Of a DNA stretch of 64,000 nt, positions 48,601 through 56,859 are shown piece by piece. The translations under genes and the position numbers were made by a program. How positions within the stretch are numbered: the first letter of the stretch is position 1; each line of letters begins with the position of its first letter. The stretch is from Noviluteimonas sp052115395 (GTDB taxonomy: Bacteria; Pseudomonadota; Gammaproteobacteria; Xanthomonadales; Xanthomonadaceae). Location of the stretch: NCBI GenBank assembly GCA_052115395.1, contig JBFRGO010000003.1. One strand, given 5' to 3'. The notes beneath the pieces were generated by a model. The model was not told where the DNA came from. It saw only the letters and a program-made list of their open reading frames with translations, and made no database searches.

Positions 48601-50070
48601 ATGTGCGGCATCGTCGGAATCGTCGGAACCTCGGAAGTCGCAGCGCAGCTCTACGACGGCCTCACCGTGCTGCAGCACCGCGGCCAGGACGCGGCCGGCA
48701 TCGCCACCACCGACCGCCACCGCCTGCGCGTGCACAAGGGCAACGGCCTGGTGCGCGATGTGTTCGACGCCGCGTCGATGGCGCTGCTCGAAGGCCGCGT
48801 CGGCATCGCGCACTGCCGCTATCCGACCGCCGGTTCCGAAGGCGCCGACGAATCGCAGCCCTTCTACGTCAACTCGCCCTACGGCATCGCGCTGGCGCAC
48901 AACGGCAATCTGGTGAACACCGACGCGCTGCGCCGCGAAGTGTTCGAACAGGACCGCCGCAACGTCAACACCGAGTCCGATTCCGAAGTCCTGCTCAATG
49001 TCTTCGCGCACGAGCTCGACACGCAGAAGGCGCTCACGCCCGAATCGGTCTTCAAGGCCGTCGAAGGCGTGAACCGTCGCGCCAAGGGCGGCTACGCCGT
49101 CGTGTGCGCGGTGCTCGGCCTGGGCCTGGTCGCCTTCCGCGATCCGCACGGCATCCGCCCGCTCGTGCTCGGCAAGCGGTCGTCCGCCGGTGGCGACGAA
49201 TACTGCGTGTCCTCCGAATCGGTCGCGCTCGACATCCTCGGCTTCGAACGCGTGCGCGACGTCGCGCCGGGCGAAGCGGTGGTGATCACCGCGCGCGGCG
49301 AGTTGTTCACCCAGCAGACCGCGCCGTCCGAACTGACGCCGTGCATCTTCGAGTACGTGTACTTCGCGCGCCCCGATTCGATGATCGACGACATCTCGGT
49401 GCACAAGGCGCGCATGCGCATGGGCGTGACGCTCGGCGAGAAGATCCTGCGCCTGCGCCCGGACCACGACATCGACGTCGTGATCCCGATCCCCGACACC
49501 TCGCGCGATTCCGCGCTGGAAATCGCCAACACGCTCAACGTGAAGTACCGCGAGGGCTTCATCAAGAATCGCTACGTCGGCCGCACCTTCATCATGCCGG
49601 GGCAGGGCGAGCGCGCGAAGTCGGTGCGGCGCAAGCTCAATCCGATCCCGCTGGAATTCCGCGGCCGCAACGTGCTGCTCGTCGACGACTCCATCGTGCG
49701 CGGCACCACGTCGCGCCAGATCGTGCAGATGGCGCGCGACGCCGGCGCCAAGAAGGTCTACCTCGCTTCCGCCGCGCCGCCGGTGCGCTATCCGAACGTC
49801 TACGGCATCGACATGCCCTCGACCGACGAACTCATCGCGCATGGCCGCACCGAAGCAGAGATCGAACAGTTGCTCGGCTGCGATTGGCTGATCTACCAGG
49901 ATCTCAAGGACCTGGAAACCGCCGTCGCGGGCCCGAAGCATCCGGGTCGCAAGTTCGACAGCTCGTGCTTCAGCGGCGAATACGTGACCGGCATCGACCC
50001 CGATTACTTCGAACGCATCCGCCAGTTGCGCTCGGACGACGCGAAGAAGAAGCGCCGCATCGCGTCCTGA
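48601..50070 (+). CDS. purF: Amidophosphoribosyltransferase
   Basis: 489 residues. First committed step of purine synthesis, moving the glutamine amide to PRPP. The N-terminal nucleophile Cys2 follows the start Met (MCGIVGIVG), so there is no propeptide. The PRPP loop is LLVDDSIVRGTTSRQIVQ. Both Ntn-glutaminase and transferase domains are intact. It ends 4 bases before the DUF455 gene. Confidence 0.97.
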   Translation: MCGIVGIVGTSEVAAQLYDGLTVLQHRGQDAAGIATTDRHRLRVHKGNGLVRDVFDAASMALLEGRVGIAHCRYPTAGSEGADESQPFYVNSPYGIALAHNGNLVNTDALRREVFEQDRRNVNTESDSEVLLNVFAHELDTQKALTPESVFKAVEGVNRRAKGGYAVVCAVLGLGLVAFRDPHGIRPLVLGKRSSAGGDEYCVSSESVALDILGFERVRDVAPGEAVVITARGELFTQQTAPSELTPCIFEYVYFARPDSMIDDISVHKARMRMGVTLGEKILRLRPDHDIDVVIPIPDTSRDSALEIANTLNVKYREGFIKNRYVGRTFIMPGQGERAKSVRRKLNPIPLEFRGRNVLLVDDSIVRGTTSRQIVQMARDAGAKKVYLASAAPPVRYPNVYGIDMPSTDELIAHGRTEAEIEQLLGCDWLIYQDLKDLETAVAGPKHPGRKFDSSCFSGEYVTGIDPDYFERIRQLRSDDAKKKRRIAS

Positions 50071-50074
50071 CGCC

Positions 50075-50890
50075 ATGGCTTCGCTGTTCGATGCAGCGCG
50101 CGCGTGCCTCGACGCGGACACGCCCGAGGCCAAGCTCGCATTGACCGCGCAGGCCGCGGCGGATTTCGCCGACGGCAAGTTCGCCACGCTCGAAGACGAA
50201 CGCGCGCCCGACCCGATCGGCATGCCCGGTCGCCCCGCGCGCCCGCGCCTGGTGCATCCGCGCGAGCTCCCGCGCCGCGGCTTCGGCAGCGACGAAGGCC
50301 GCGCGGCGTTCATCCATGCCGTGGCGCACATCGAATTCAACGCGATCGACCTGGCGTGGGATGCGGTCTATCGCTTCCGGCATTTTCCGGCCGATTACTA
50401 CCGCGATTGGGTGGGCGTGGCCGCCGATGAAGCGCGCCATTTCGCGATGCTGCGCGGCCGCCTGCACGACTTGCGCCACGACTACGGCGATTTCGACGCG
50501 CACAACGGCCTGTGGGAAATGGCGGAGAAGACCGCGCACGATGCACTCGCGCGCATGGCGCTGGTCCCGCGCGTGCTCGAAGCGCGCGGCCTGGACGTCA
50601 CGCCCGGCATGATCGACAAGCTGCGTTCCCTCGGAGACGACAAGACCGCCGACATCCTCGTGGTGATCCTGCGCGAAGAAGTCGCGCACGTCGCGGCCGG
50701 TTCGCGCTGGTATCGCTGGTGTTGCGAAGTGCACGGCATCGAGCCGCGTTCGAAGTTCCGCGCGTTGCTCGCCGAATACGCGCGGCCGGTATTGCACGGT
50801 CCGTTCAATCTTGAAGCGCGCAGCGCGGCCGGGTTCGACGACGAGGAACTGGCGTCGCTGCTGCAACTCGACGCTGAATCCAGGCGCTGA
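50075..50890 (+). CDS. DUF455 ferritin-like protein
   Basis: 271 residues, all helical, DUF455 family. E and H residues in EFNAIDLAWDAVY, ADEARHFAMLRGRLHDL and ILREEVAHVAAGSRW form the ferritin-like di-iron pattern ExxH. Relatives include tRNA hydroxylases such as MiaE, but no activity is assigned here. The gene follows purF by 4 bases and ends one base from the convergent lpxH. Confidence 0.9.
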   Translation: MASLFDAARACLDADTPEAKLALTAQAAADFADGKFATLEDERAPDPIGMPGRPARPRLVHPRELPRRGFGSDEGRAAFIHAVAHIEFNAIDLAWDAVYRFRHFPADYYRDWVGVAADEARHFAMLRGRLHDLRHDYGDFDAHNGLWEMAEKTAHDALARMALVPRVLEARGLDVTPGMIDKLRSLGDDKTADILVVILREEVAHVAAGSRWYRWCCEVHGIEPRSKFRALLAEYARPVLHGPFNLEARSAAGFDDEELASLLQLDAESRR

Positions 50891-50891
50891 C

Positions 50892-51614
50892 TCAGGCCAG
50901 CGCGGACAACGTCGCGCCGTCGCGGTCCACCCGCAACACCGAGCCCTGTTCGTACCAATCGCCGAGCACGATGCGCGTGCCGTGCGCCTGCTCGTGCACC
51001 TTCGGCCGATGCGTGTGCCCGTGGATCAGGCGCGGAATGCCGAAGCGCCCCATCGTTGCCTCGACCGTCGCCGGCGCGACATCGGTGATCGCTTCCATCA
51101 AGCCAGCGTGCTTCAGCCCGGATTGATGCGCCTGGCTCGCCGCGCGCGCCTGTTGTGCGAACGCGATGCGGTTCGCCAGGGGCTGCGCGAGGAACTGCGC
51201 CTGCCATTTCGGATCGCGCGTCTGCGCGCGGAAGGCCTGGTACGCCTTGTCGTCGGTGCACAAGGTATCGCCGTGCATCAGCACCGCCGGCGCGCCTTCG
51301 AGCACGACCACGGCCGGGTCGGGAAGGATGCGCATGCGCGCGCGATTCGCGTAGGCCTCGCCGAGCAGGAAATCGCGATTGCCGCGGATGAAATACGACG
51401 GCGTGCCCGCGCGATCGAGCGCCGCCAGGCGATCGGCCACGAACGCGCCGACCTCGGACGGATCGTCGTCGCCCACCCATGCTTCGAACAGGTCGCCCAG
51501 GATGTACAGCGCATCGGCGCCACGCGCTTCGCCCTCCACGAACGTGCCGAACAATTCGGTGATCGCGGGCCGTTCGGCGTCCAGGTGGAGGTCGGAAATG
51601 AACAAGGTCGTCAT
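50892..51614 (-). CDS. lpxH: UDP-2,3-diacylglucosamine diphosphatase
   Basis: 240 residues of the calcineurin-like phosphoesterase family. It hydrolyses UDP-diacylglucosamine to lipid X in lipid A synthesis. Metal-binding motifs: TLFISDLHLDAERP, YILGDLFEAWVGDDD, FIRGNRDF, LMHGDTLCTDD and LIHGHTHRP. Start at 51614 (MTTLFISDLHL); upstream codons overlap gltX promoter DNA. A TAGAAT lies 7 bases upstream, so the mRNA may be leaderless. Confidence 0.96.
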   Translation of the reverse strand: MTTLFISDLHLDAERPAITELFGTFVEGEARGADALYILGDLFEAWVGDDDPSEVGAFVADRLAALDRAGTPSYFIRGNRDFLLGEAYANRARMRILPDPAVVVLEGAPAVLMHGDTLCTDDKAYQAFRAQTRDPKWQAQFLAQPLANRIAFAQQARAASQAHQSGLKHAGLMEAITDVAPATVEATMGRFGIPRLIHGHTHRPKVHEQAHGTRIVLGDWYEQGSVLRVDRDGATLSALA

Positions 51615-51621
51615 CGCGGGC

Positions 51622-51646
51622 ATTCTAAGCGGGGCAGGCGTAAAAT
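51622..51646. promoter_or_regulatory. Divergent -10 elements of lpxH and gltX
   Basis: TAGAAT on the - strand (51627-51622) is 7 bases from the lpxH ATG (51614). TAAAAT on the + strand (51641-51646) lies 29 bases before the gltX ATG. Neither has a strong -35. Confidence 0.45.
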
Positions 51647-51675
51647 CGCCGGTCTTTCGCCAGCGCCGCATCCCC

Positions 51676-53082
51676 ATGGCCGTCCGCACCCGTTTCGCTC
51701 CCAGCCCCACCGGTTACCTCCACATCGGCGGCGCGCGCACCGCGCTGTATTGCTGGCTGGAGGCGCGCCGCCACGGCGGCGCCTTCATCCTGCGCGTGGA
51801 AGACACCGACCAGGAGCGCAGCACGCAGGCGGCGATCGACGCCATCCTCGAGGCGATGCAATGGCTCGGCCTGGGCTACGACGAAGGCCCGATCTTCCAG
51901 ACGCAGCGCCTGGAGCGTTATCGCGAAGTCGCCGAGCAGATGGTGCGCGACGGCACGGCGTATTACGCCTACGAGACCAAGGCCGAACTGGAGGCGATGC
52001 GCGAAGCGGCGATGGCCGCCAACGACAAGCCGCGTTACAACGGCGCGTATCGCGAAGCCAATGCAGGCTTCCGCGACGACCCCAATCGCGTCATCCGCTT
52101 CAAGAACCCCATCGACGGCACCGTCGTGTGGGACGACAAGGTCAAGGGCCGCATCGAGATCGCCAACAGCGAACTCGACGACCTGGTGATTTTCCGTTCC
52201 GACGGCTACCCGACGTACAACTTCGCGGTCGTGGTCGACGACATCGACATGCAGATCAGCGATGTCGTGCGCGGCGACGACCACGTCAACAACACGCCGC
52301 GGCAGATCAACATCTATCGCGCGCTGGGCAAACCGGTGCCGCATTTCGCGCACCTGCCGATGATCCTGGACGAGCAGGGCGCCAAACTCTCCAAGCGAAC
52401 GGGCGCAGCGGATGTCATGCAGTACCGCGACGCCGGCTACCTGCCGCACGCGCTGCTCAATTACCTCGCGCGCCTGGGCTGGTCGCACGGCGACCAGGAA
52501 ATCTTCTCCATCGCCGAACTGGTTTCGCTGTTCGACCTGAAGGACGTGAACGCCAAGGCCTCGCGCCTGGATTCGCAGAAGCTGGGCTGGCTCAACCAGC
52601 AGTACCTGAAGACCGACGATCCCGAAGAAGTCGGCAAGCACCTGGAATGGCACCTGCGCAATGCCGGTTACGATCTCGCGCAGGGCCCGACGCCGGCCGA
52701 CATCGTCATCGCGATGCGCGACCGCGTGCAGACGCTGAAGGACATGGCCGAGCGCGCCGCGGTGTGGTTCGGTCCGCTGACGACGTACGACGATGCCGCC
52801 GTCGCCAAGCACCTCACCGCCGGCGCACGCGCACCGTTGTCCGACGCACGCGATCGGCTCGCGGCGCTGGTCGAATGGTCGGCCGACGGCGTCAGCCAGG
52901 CCTTGCACGCCAGCGCCGAAGCGCTCGGCATCGGCATGGGCAAGGTCGCGCAGCCCATGCGCGTGGCGATCACCGGCACGCAGGTCAGCCCCGATATCTC
53001 GCACACCGTGTATCTCGCCGGGCGCGCGCAGGCGCTGGCCCGCATCGACGCAGCCCTTGCAAAGCTGCCGGCCGGGGACTAA
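51676..53082 (+). CDS. gltX: Glutamyl-tRNA synthetase
   Basis: 468 residues. Class I synthetase: HIGH-type motif is YLHIGGARTALYCW; KMSKS-type motif is GAKLSKRTGAADV. It charges tRNA-Glu. The discriminating pocket and C-terminal anticodon domain are present. Start at 51676 (MAVRTRFAPSPTGYL). The open frame upstream (51379 onward) is antisense to lpxH and not used. Confidence 0.96.
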   Translation: MAVRTRFAPSPTGYLHIGGARTALYCWLEARRHGGAFILRVEDTDQERSTQAAIDAILEAMQWLGLGYDEGPIFQTQRLERYREVAEQMVRDGTAYYAYETKAELEAMREAAMAANDKPRYNGAYREANAGFRDDPNRVIRFKNPIDGTVVWDDKVKGRIEIANSELDDLVIFRSDGYPTYNFAVVVDDIDMQISDVVRGDDHVNNTPRQINIYRALGKPVPHFAHLPMILDEQGAKLSKRTGAADVMQYRDAGYLPHALLNYLARLGWSHGDQEIFSIAELVSLFDLKDVNAKASRLDSQKLGWLNQQYLKTDDPEEVGKHLEWHLRNAGYDLAQGPTPADIVIAMRDRVQTLKDMAERAAVWFGPLTTYDDAAVAKHLTAGARAPLSDARDRLAALVEWSADGVSQALHASAEALGIGMGKVAQPMRVAITGTQVSPDISHTVYLAGRAQALARIDAALAKLPAGD

Positions 53083-53091
53083 TTCAAGGGA

Positions 53092-53571
53092 ATGGGTATC
53101 CACGCTTCCTGCACCGACCCCAAGCACCACGTCCACGATGGCGATGCCTTCGTGCACGAGGTCGAGCGGGCGTGCGAGTCGCGGGGACTGAACCTCACGC
53201 CGATCCGCGCCACCGCGATGCGGCTGATCGCCGATGCGGGCCGTCCCCTGAAGGCCTACGAGCTGCTCGATCGCATGAAGGCCACGCACGAAGGCGCGGC
53301 TCCGCCGACGGTCTATCGCGCGCTCGAATTCCTCGTCGAGAACGGGTTCGTGCACAAGCTGGCGTCGATCAACGCATTCGTTGGCTGCCACCATCCCGGC
53401 GGGGAAGCGCACGCCGTGCCGTTCCTGATCTGCGATGAATGCCACTCGGCGACGGAGCTGGAGGACGACAGCATCGTGTCCTCGCTCGATGCCTCGGCGC
53501 GCGCGCTGGGCTTCGCGCCGCAGGCGCAGACGCTGGAAGTGCACGGCGTCTGCAGCGCCTGCCGGGGCTGA
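53092..53571 (+). CDS. zur: Fur-family regulator, probably Zur
   Basis: 159 residues. An N-terminal winged helix (LNLTPIRATAMRLIADAG, PTVYRALEFLVENGFVHKL) is followed by the metal and dimer domain. Structural zinc Cys pairs are in FLICDECHSATE and HGVCSACRG. It is shorter on DNA-binding specificity clues than needed to separate Fur from Zur, but the ASINAFVGCHHPGGEAHAV region and the neighbouring MerC-like gene with a Zur-like site favour zinc control. The start is 9 bases after gltX, with CAAGGGA as the ribosome-binding site. Confidence 0.85.
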   Translation: MGIHASCTDPKHHVHDGDAFVHEVERACESRGLNLTPIRATAMRLIADAGRPLKAYELLDRMKATHEGAAPPTVYRALEFLVENGFVHKLASINAFVGCHHPGGEAHAVPFLICDECHSATELEDDSIVSSLDASARALGFAPQAQTLEVHGVCSACRG

Positions 53572-53600
53572 ACAGGGCAGGCGGCTGTCCTCACATCGGG

Positions 53601-53640
53601 TTGAAATCCGGTTGACGGGGAATGTTATATTGTTTCACCG
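53601..53640 (+). promoter_or_regulatory. Promoter with Zur-like half-site before the MerC gene
   Basis: TATATT (53626-53631) with an upstream TG-T makes an extended -10; TTGAAA (53601-53606) is 19 bp upstream. AATGTTATA (53621-53629) matches one half of the gammaproteobacterial Zur site, but the other half (TTGTTTCAC) matches poorly. The start would be near 53638, only 2-3 bases before the ATG at 53641. Confidence 0.45.
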
Positions 53641-54048
53641 ATGTCGCCCGCCCAAGCCTCCCATCGTTTCCTCGACCGCCTCGGCGCAGCCGGTTCGCTG
53701 CTGTGCGCGGTCCACTGCGCCGCGCTGCCGCTGGCGATCGCGGCCCTGCCGGCGCTGGGCCTGGCCTCGGCCAAATACGATGGATTCGAGCAGGCGTTCA
53801 TCGCCTTCGCGACCCTGGTCGGTTGCTTCAGCGTGTTCTGGGGGTACCGCCGGCACGGCGCGGTCCGTGCGCTGGGCCTGCTGATCCCCGGCCTGGTCGC
53901 GCTCTGGTCCGGCATCCTGCTCCCGCAGGTCCATCACAACCTGGTGCTGCATGCGCTGGTGATGACCACCGGCGGCATGCTCGTCGGCCTGGCGCATCTG
54001 GCCAACCTGCGGCTGGTGCACATCCACAACGCCAGTTGCGTCCATTGA
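53641..54048 (+). CDS. MerC-family small membrane protein
   Basis: 135 residues with about four membrane helices. Conserved MerC features: LDRLGAAGSLLCAVHCAALP (Cys22 and Cys26 in the first helix) and HLANLRLVHIHN near the end. MerC moves mercuric ions in mer operons; there is no mer operon here. Next to zur, a zinc or other divalent metal role is the better inference. No Shine-Dalgarno is visible, in line with a leaderless start. Confidence 0.8.
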   Translation: MSPAQASHRFLDRLGAAGSLLCAVHCAALPLAIAALPALGLASAKYDGFEQAFIAFATLVGCFSVFWGYRRHGAVRALGLLIPGLVALWSGILLPQVHHNLVLHALVMTTGGMLVGLAHLANLRLVHIHNASCVH

Positions 54049-54118
54049 TCTGCTAGGCTTTGCGCCCTCGCGCGCAACCTGTGCGCAGATTTCGATACCG
54101 GATACCAGGAGCATCACG

Positions 54119-54316
54119 ATGGGCAAGGGCGACCGCAAGACCGCCAAGGGCAAGCGCTACAACGCGAGCTACGGCAACGCGCGTTCCAGCGCTTCCACCA
54201 AGGCGGCGGGCACGGCCAGCGCGCCGGCGGTGAAGAAGACCGCCACCAAGACGACGACGGCCGCCAAGGCCCCGGCGAAGAAGGTCGTGGCGAAGAAGAC
54301 CGCTTCGAAGGAGTAA
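54119..54316 (+). CDS. 30S ribosomal protein THX family, long basic tail
   Basis: 65 residues: MGKGDRKTAKGKRYNASYGN matches the THX peptide of the 30S head (in Thermus a 26-residue protein between 16S helices), followed by a 40-residue Lys/Ala/Thr tail (KKTATKTTTAAKAPAKKVV). The tail resembles a small histone H1-like segment. GGAG lies about 8 bases before the ATG. A TAGGCT at 54054-54059 could be the -10. Confidence 0.82.
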   Translation: MGKGDRKTAKGKRYNASYGNARSSASTKAAGTASAPAVKKTATKTTTAAKAPAKKVVAKKTASKE

Positions 54317-54342
54317 TCCTTCCGCGTCAGCGCCATGAACGA

Positions 54343-54374
54343 AGAAGCCCCGCGATTGCGGGGCTTCTGCTTTT
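54343..54374 (+). terminator. Intrinsic terminator after THX gene
   Basis: An 11-bp perfect stem (54343-54353 with 54358-54368, loop GATT) followed by GCTTTT. It lies 26 bases after the THX stop and 18 bases before the end of the convergent M19 gene. Confidence 0.85.
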
Positions 54375-54392
54375 CGGAACCGCGGGTCGCGA

Positions 54393-55568
54393 TCAGTGCT
54401 TTTCGGCCTTCGCTTCGATCTGCCCCCAAACGCGCAGCAGGTTCCCGCCGAGGATCTTGCGGATGTCGGCTTCCGAATACCCGCGCTTCATCAAGCCATC
54501 GACCAGCACCGGATAGTCCTTCACCGACTTCAGGTCGACCGGCAGTTCGCCCGACACGCCATCGAAATCCGAACCGATGCCGATGTGGTCGACGCCCACC
54601 AGCTTGACGCCGTAATCGATCTGGTCGAGCACCGCGTCGACGTGCAGGACCGGCGCCGGATGGTCCTTCGCGAACTGCCTGTCGAACGCCTCGATCTCCT
54701 TCGACGACTTGCCGGCCTTCTTCATCGCCGCCATCTGCGCGCGCTTGTCGGCCCATTCGCGCGACTGCTTGTCGGACAGGAACACCGTGCCGAACGACAC
54801 CTGGATCACGCCGCCTTCCTTCGCGATCGCGACCGCGAGGTCGTCGGGCAGGTTGCGGTGCCAGGTCGGCGTGAAGTGGCGCAGCCCCGAATGGCTCGCG
54901 ATCACCGGCACGTCGGTGACGCGCAGCACGTCGCGCACGGCATCGTCGGAGACATGCGAGACGTCGACGATGATGCCCAGCCGGTTCATTTCCTTCACCA
55001 CCTGCTCGCCGAACGGGCTCAGCCCGCCCCACTTGTGCGTTTCGACGTACGAGGAATCCGCGATGCGGTTGTCCTCGCCGTGGCACAGCGTGATGTAGCG
55101 GACGCCGCGGTCGAAGAAGAACTGCAGCTTGCCCAGGTCGTCGCCGATCGGACCGCCGTTCTCCATGCCCATCGGCAGCATGACCTTGCCGACGTTCTTC
55201 TCGACATCCTGCGGCGAGAGCAGCAGCGCGAACTTGTCCGGCGCGCGCGCGATGAGCGAGCGCACCGCGTCGATCTGCAGGTTCGCGATCGTCCAGGCCT
55301 TGCCTTCCTGGTCTTCCTCGGCGGAGGTGTAGATCGACATCCATGGAACATCGAGGCCGCCTTCCTTCGCGCGCGGATAGTCGAAGTCGCGCTTGGGCGT
55401 GAGGACCGTCAGGTCGTTCCAGCTGTCGATCAGGTTTTCCGGCGCGTCGATGTGCGTGTCGACGATGAGCGCGTCCTGCGCGAGCTTGCGCGCGGCGGCG
55501 GAAGGCTCGGCGGCATGCACGATGCCGAACAGGCACAACGGAAGAAGAGCCAAGACGTAACGACGCAT
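54393..55568 (-). CDS. M19-family membrane dipeptidase
   Basis: 391 residues. Signal peptide MRRYVLALLPLCLFGIVHAA. Renal-dipeptidase fold with zinc ligands in VDTHIDAPENL, the metal-bridging Glu region, IVDVSHVSDD and VIASHSGLRHF, and Asp in GIGSDFDGVSG. It hydrolyses dipeptides in the periplasm. Start at 55568 with GGGGAG 8 bases upstream. It follows hutI by 28 bases on the same strand, so the two may be co-transcribed. Confidence 0.93.
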   Translation of the reverse strand: MRRYVLALLPLCLFGIVHAAEPSAAARKLAQDALIVDTHIDAPENLIDSWNDLTVLTPKRDFDYPRAKEGGLDVPWMSIYTSAEEDQEGKAWTIANLQIDAVRSLIARAPDKFALLLSPQDVEKNVGKVMLPMGMENGGPIGDDLGKLQFFFDRGVRYITLCHGEDNRIADSSYVETHKWGGLSPFGEQVVKEMNRLGIIVDVSHVSDDAVRDVLRVTDVPVIASHSGLRHFTPTWHRNLPDDLAVAIAKEGGVIQVSFGTVFLSDKQSREWADKRAQMAAMKKAGKSSKEIEAFDRQFAKDHPAPVLHVDAVLDQIDYGVKLVGVDHIGIGSDFDGVSGELPVDLKSVKDYPVLVDGLMKRGYSEADIRKILGGNLLRVWGQIEAKAEKH

Positions 55569-55596
55569 GCAACGCACTCCCCGGACGAAGTAAAGG

Positions 55597-56823
55597 TCAC
55601 GCAATGCGGGCACCGCCTGCGTGGACGGACTGGACGAGATTCCCGCCGAGCCAATAGCACAACTCGGACGGATGGCGCACGTGCCAGGCGACGAAGTCCG
55701 CGCGCATGCCCACGCGCAACTGGCCGCGATCGCGCAGGCCGAGCGCGCGCGCGCCGTGCGTGGTCGCGCCGCGGAGCGCTTCCTCGGGCGTGAGGCGGAA
55801 ATGGGTGCAGGCCAATTGCATCGCCTGGCGCAGGGACAACAGCGGCGAGGTGCCCGGGTTGCAATCGGTCGCCACGGCCATCGGCACGCCGTGCGCGCGG
55901 AACAACTCCAGCGGCGGCAGCTGGGTGTCGCGCAGGACGTGGAACGCGCCCGGCAACAACACCGCGACCGTGCCGTTGGCGGCCATCGCCCGCACGCCGG
56001 CGGCGTTGGTGTGTTCGACATGGTCGGCCGACAGACCGCCGAACTCCGCGGACAAGCCCGCGCCGCCCAGGTCGCTCAACTGATCGGCGTGCATCTTCAC
56101 CGGAAGCCCGAGCGCGGTGGCCGTCTCGAACACGCGGCGCGTTTGCGTGGGCGTAAACGCGATGTTTTCGCAGAAGGCATCGACGGCATCGACGAGGCCT
56201 TCTGCATGCAGGTCGGGCAACCAGGCGCACAAAGCTTCGATGTACCCGTCGGCGTTGTCCTTGAATTCCGGCGGCAAGGCATGCGCCGCGAGATACGTGG
56301 TGCGCACGGTGATGCGCAGCGTCCGCCCGATCTCGCGCGCGACACGCAGCATCCGGCGCTCGCTTTCGAAATCCAGGCCGTAGCCGGATTTGATTTCCAG
56401 CGTCGCCACGCCATCGCGCACCAAAGCCTGCGCACGCGGCAGCGACTGCGCAAGCAACGCCGCCTCGTCGGCCTCGCGCACCGCGCGCACGGTCGACAGG
56501 ATGCCGCCACCCGAGCGCGCGATTTCCTCGTAGGTCGCACCCTTCAATCGCATCTCGAACTCGCGCGCGCGATCGCCGGCGAACACCAGGTGCGTATGCG
56601 CATCGACCAGCGCCGGCGTCACCCAGCCGCTGGCCTGGATCACCTCGCGTGCGAGCGCTTCGGGCGCGTCCGGCAAATCGGCGCGCGGCCCGACGAACGC
56701 CAGCACGCCGTCCTTCCACGCGAGCGCGCCATCGACGATCTCGCCGTAGCCCGCAGGCTCGGCGAGCGTCGCAAGGGAAGCGCCGAGGAGCAGGCCATCG
56801 AAGGGGAGGGTGGCATTGGGCAT
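55597..56823 (-). CDS. hutI: Imidazolonepropionase
   Basis: 408 residues of the amidohydrolase superfamily. It opens imidazolonepropionate to formiminoglutamate, the third step of histidine breakdown. ALVDAHTHLVFAGDR carries the first metal ligands; KSGYGLDFESE, KMHADQLSDLGGA and ATDCNPGTSP are family motifs. Start at 56823 (MPNATLPFDGLLL). It is divergent from hutF with a 36-bp gap. Confidence 0.96.
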   Translation of the reverse strand: MPNATLPFDGLLLGASLATLAEPAGYGEIVDGALAWKDGVLAFVGPRADLPDAPEALAREVIQASGWVTPALVDAHTHLVFAGDRAREFEMRLKGATYEEIARSGGGILSTVRAVREADEAALLAQSLPRAQALVRDGVATLEIKSGYGLDFESERRMLRVAREIGRTLRITVRTTYLAAHALPPEFKDNADGYIEALCAWLPDLHAEGLVDAVDAFCENIAFTPTQTRRVFETATALGLPVKMHADQLSDLGGAGLSAEFGGLSADHVEHTNAAGVRAMAANGTVAVLLPGAFHVLRDTQLPPLELFRAHGVPMAVATDCNPGTSPLLSLRQAMQLACTHFRLTPEEALRGATTHGARALGLRDRGQLRVGMRADFVAWHVRHPSELCYWLGGNLVQSVHAGGARIA

Positions 56824-56859
56824 CGACGTGGATTGTAGGGTCACGGCCACGGGGCGAGA

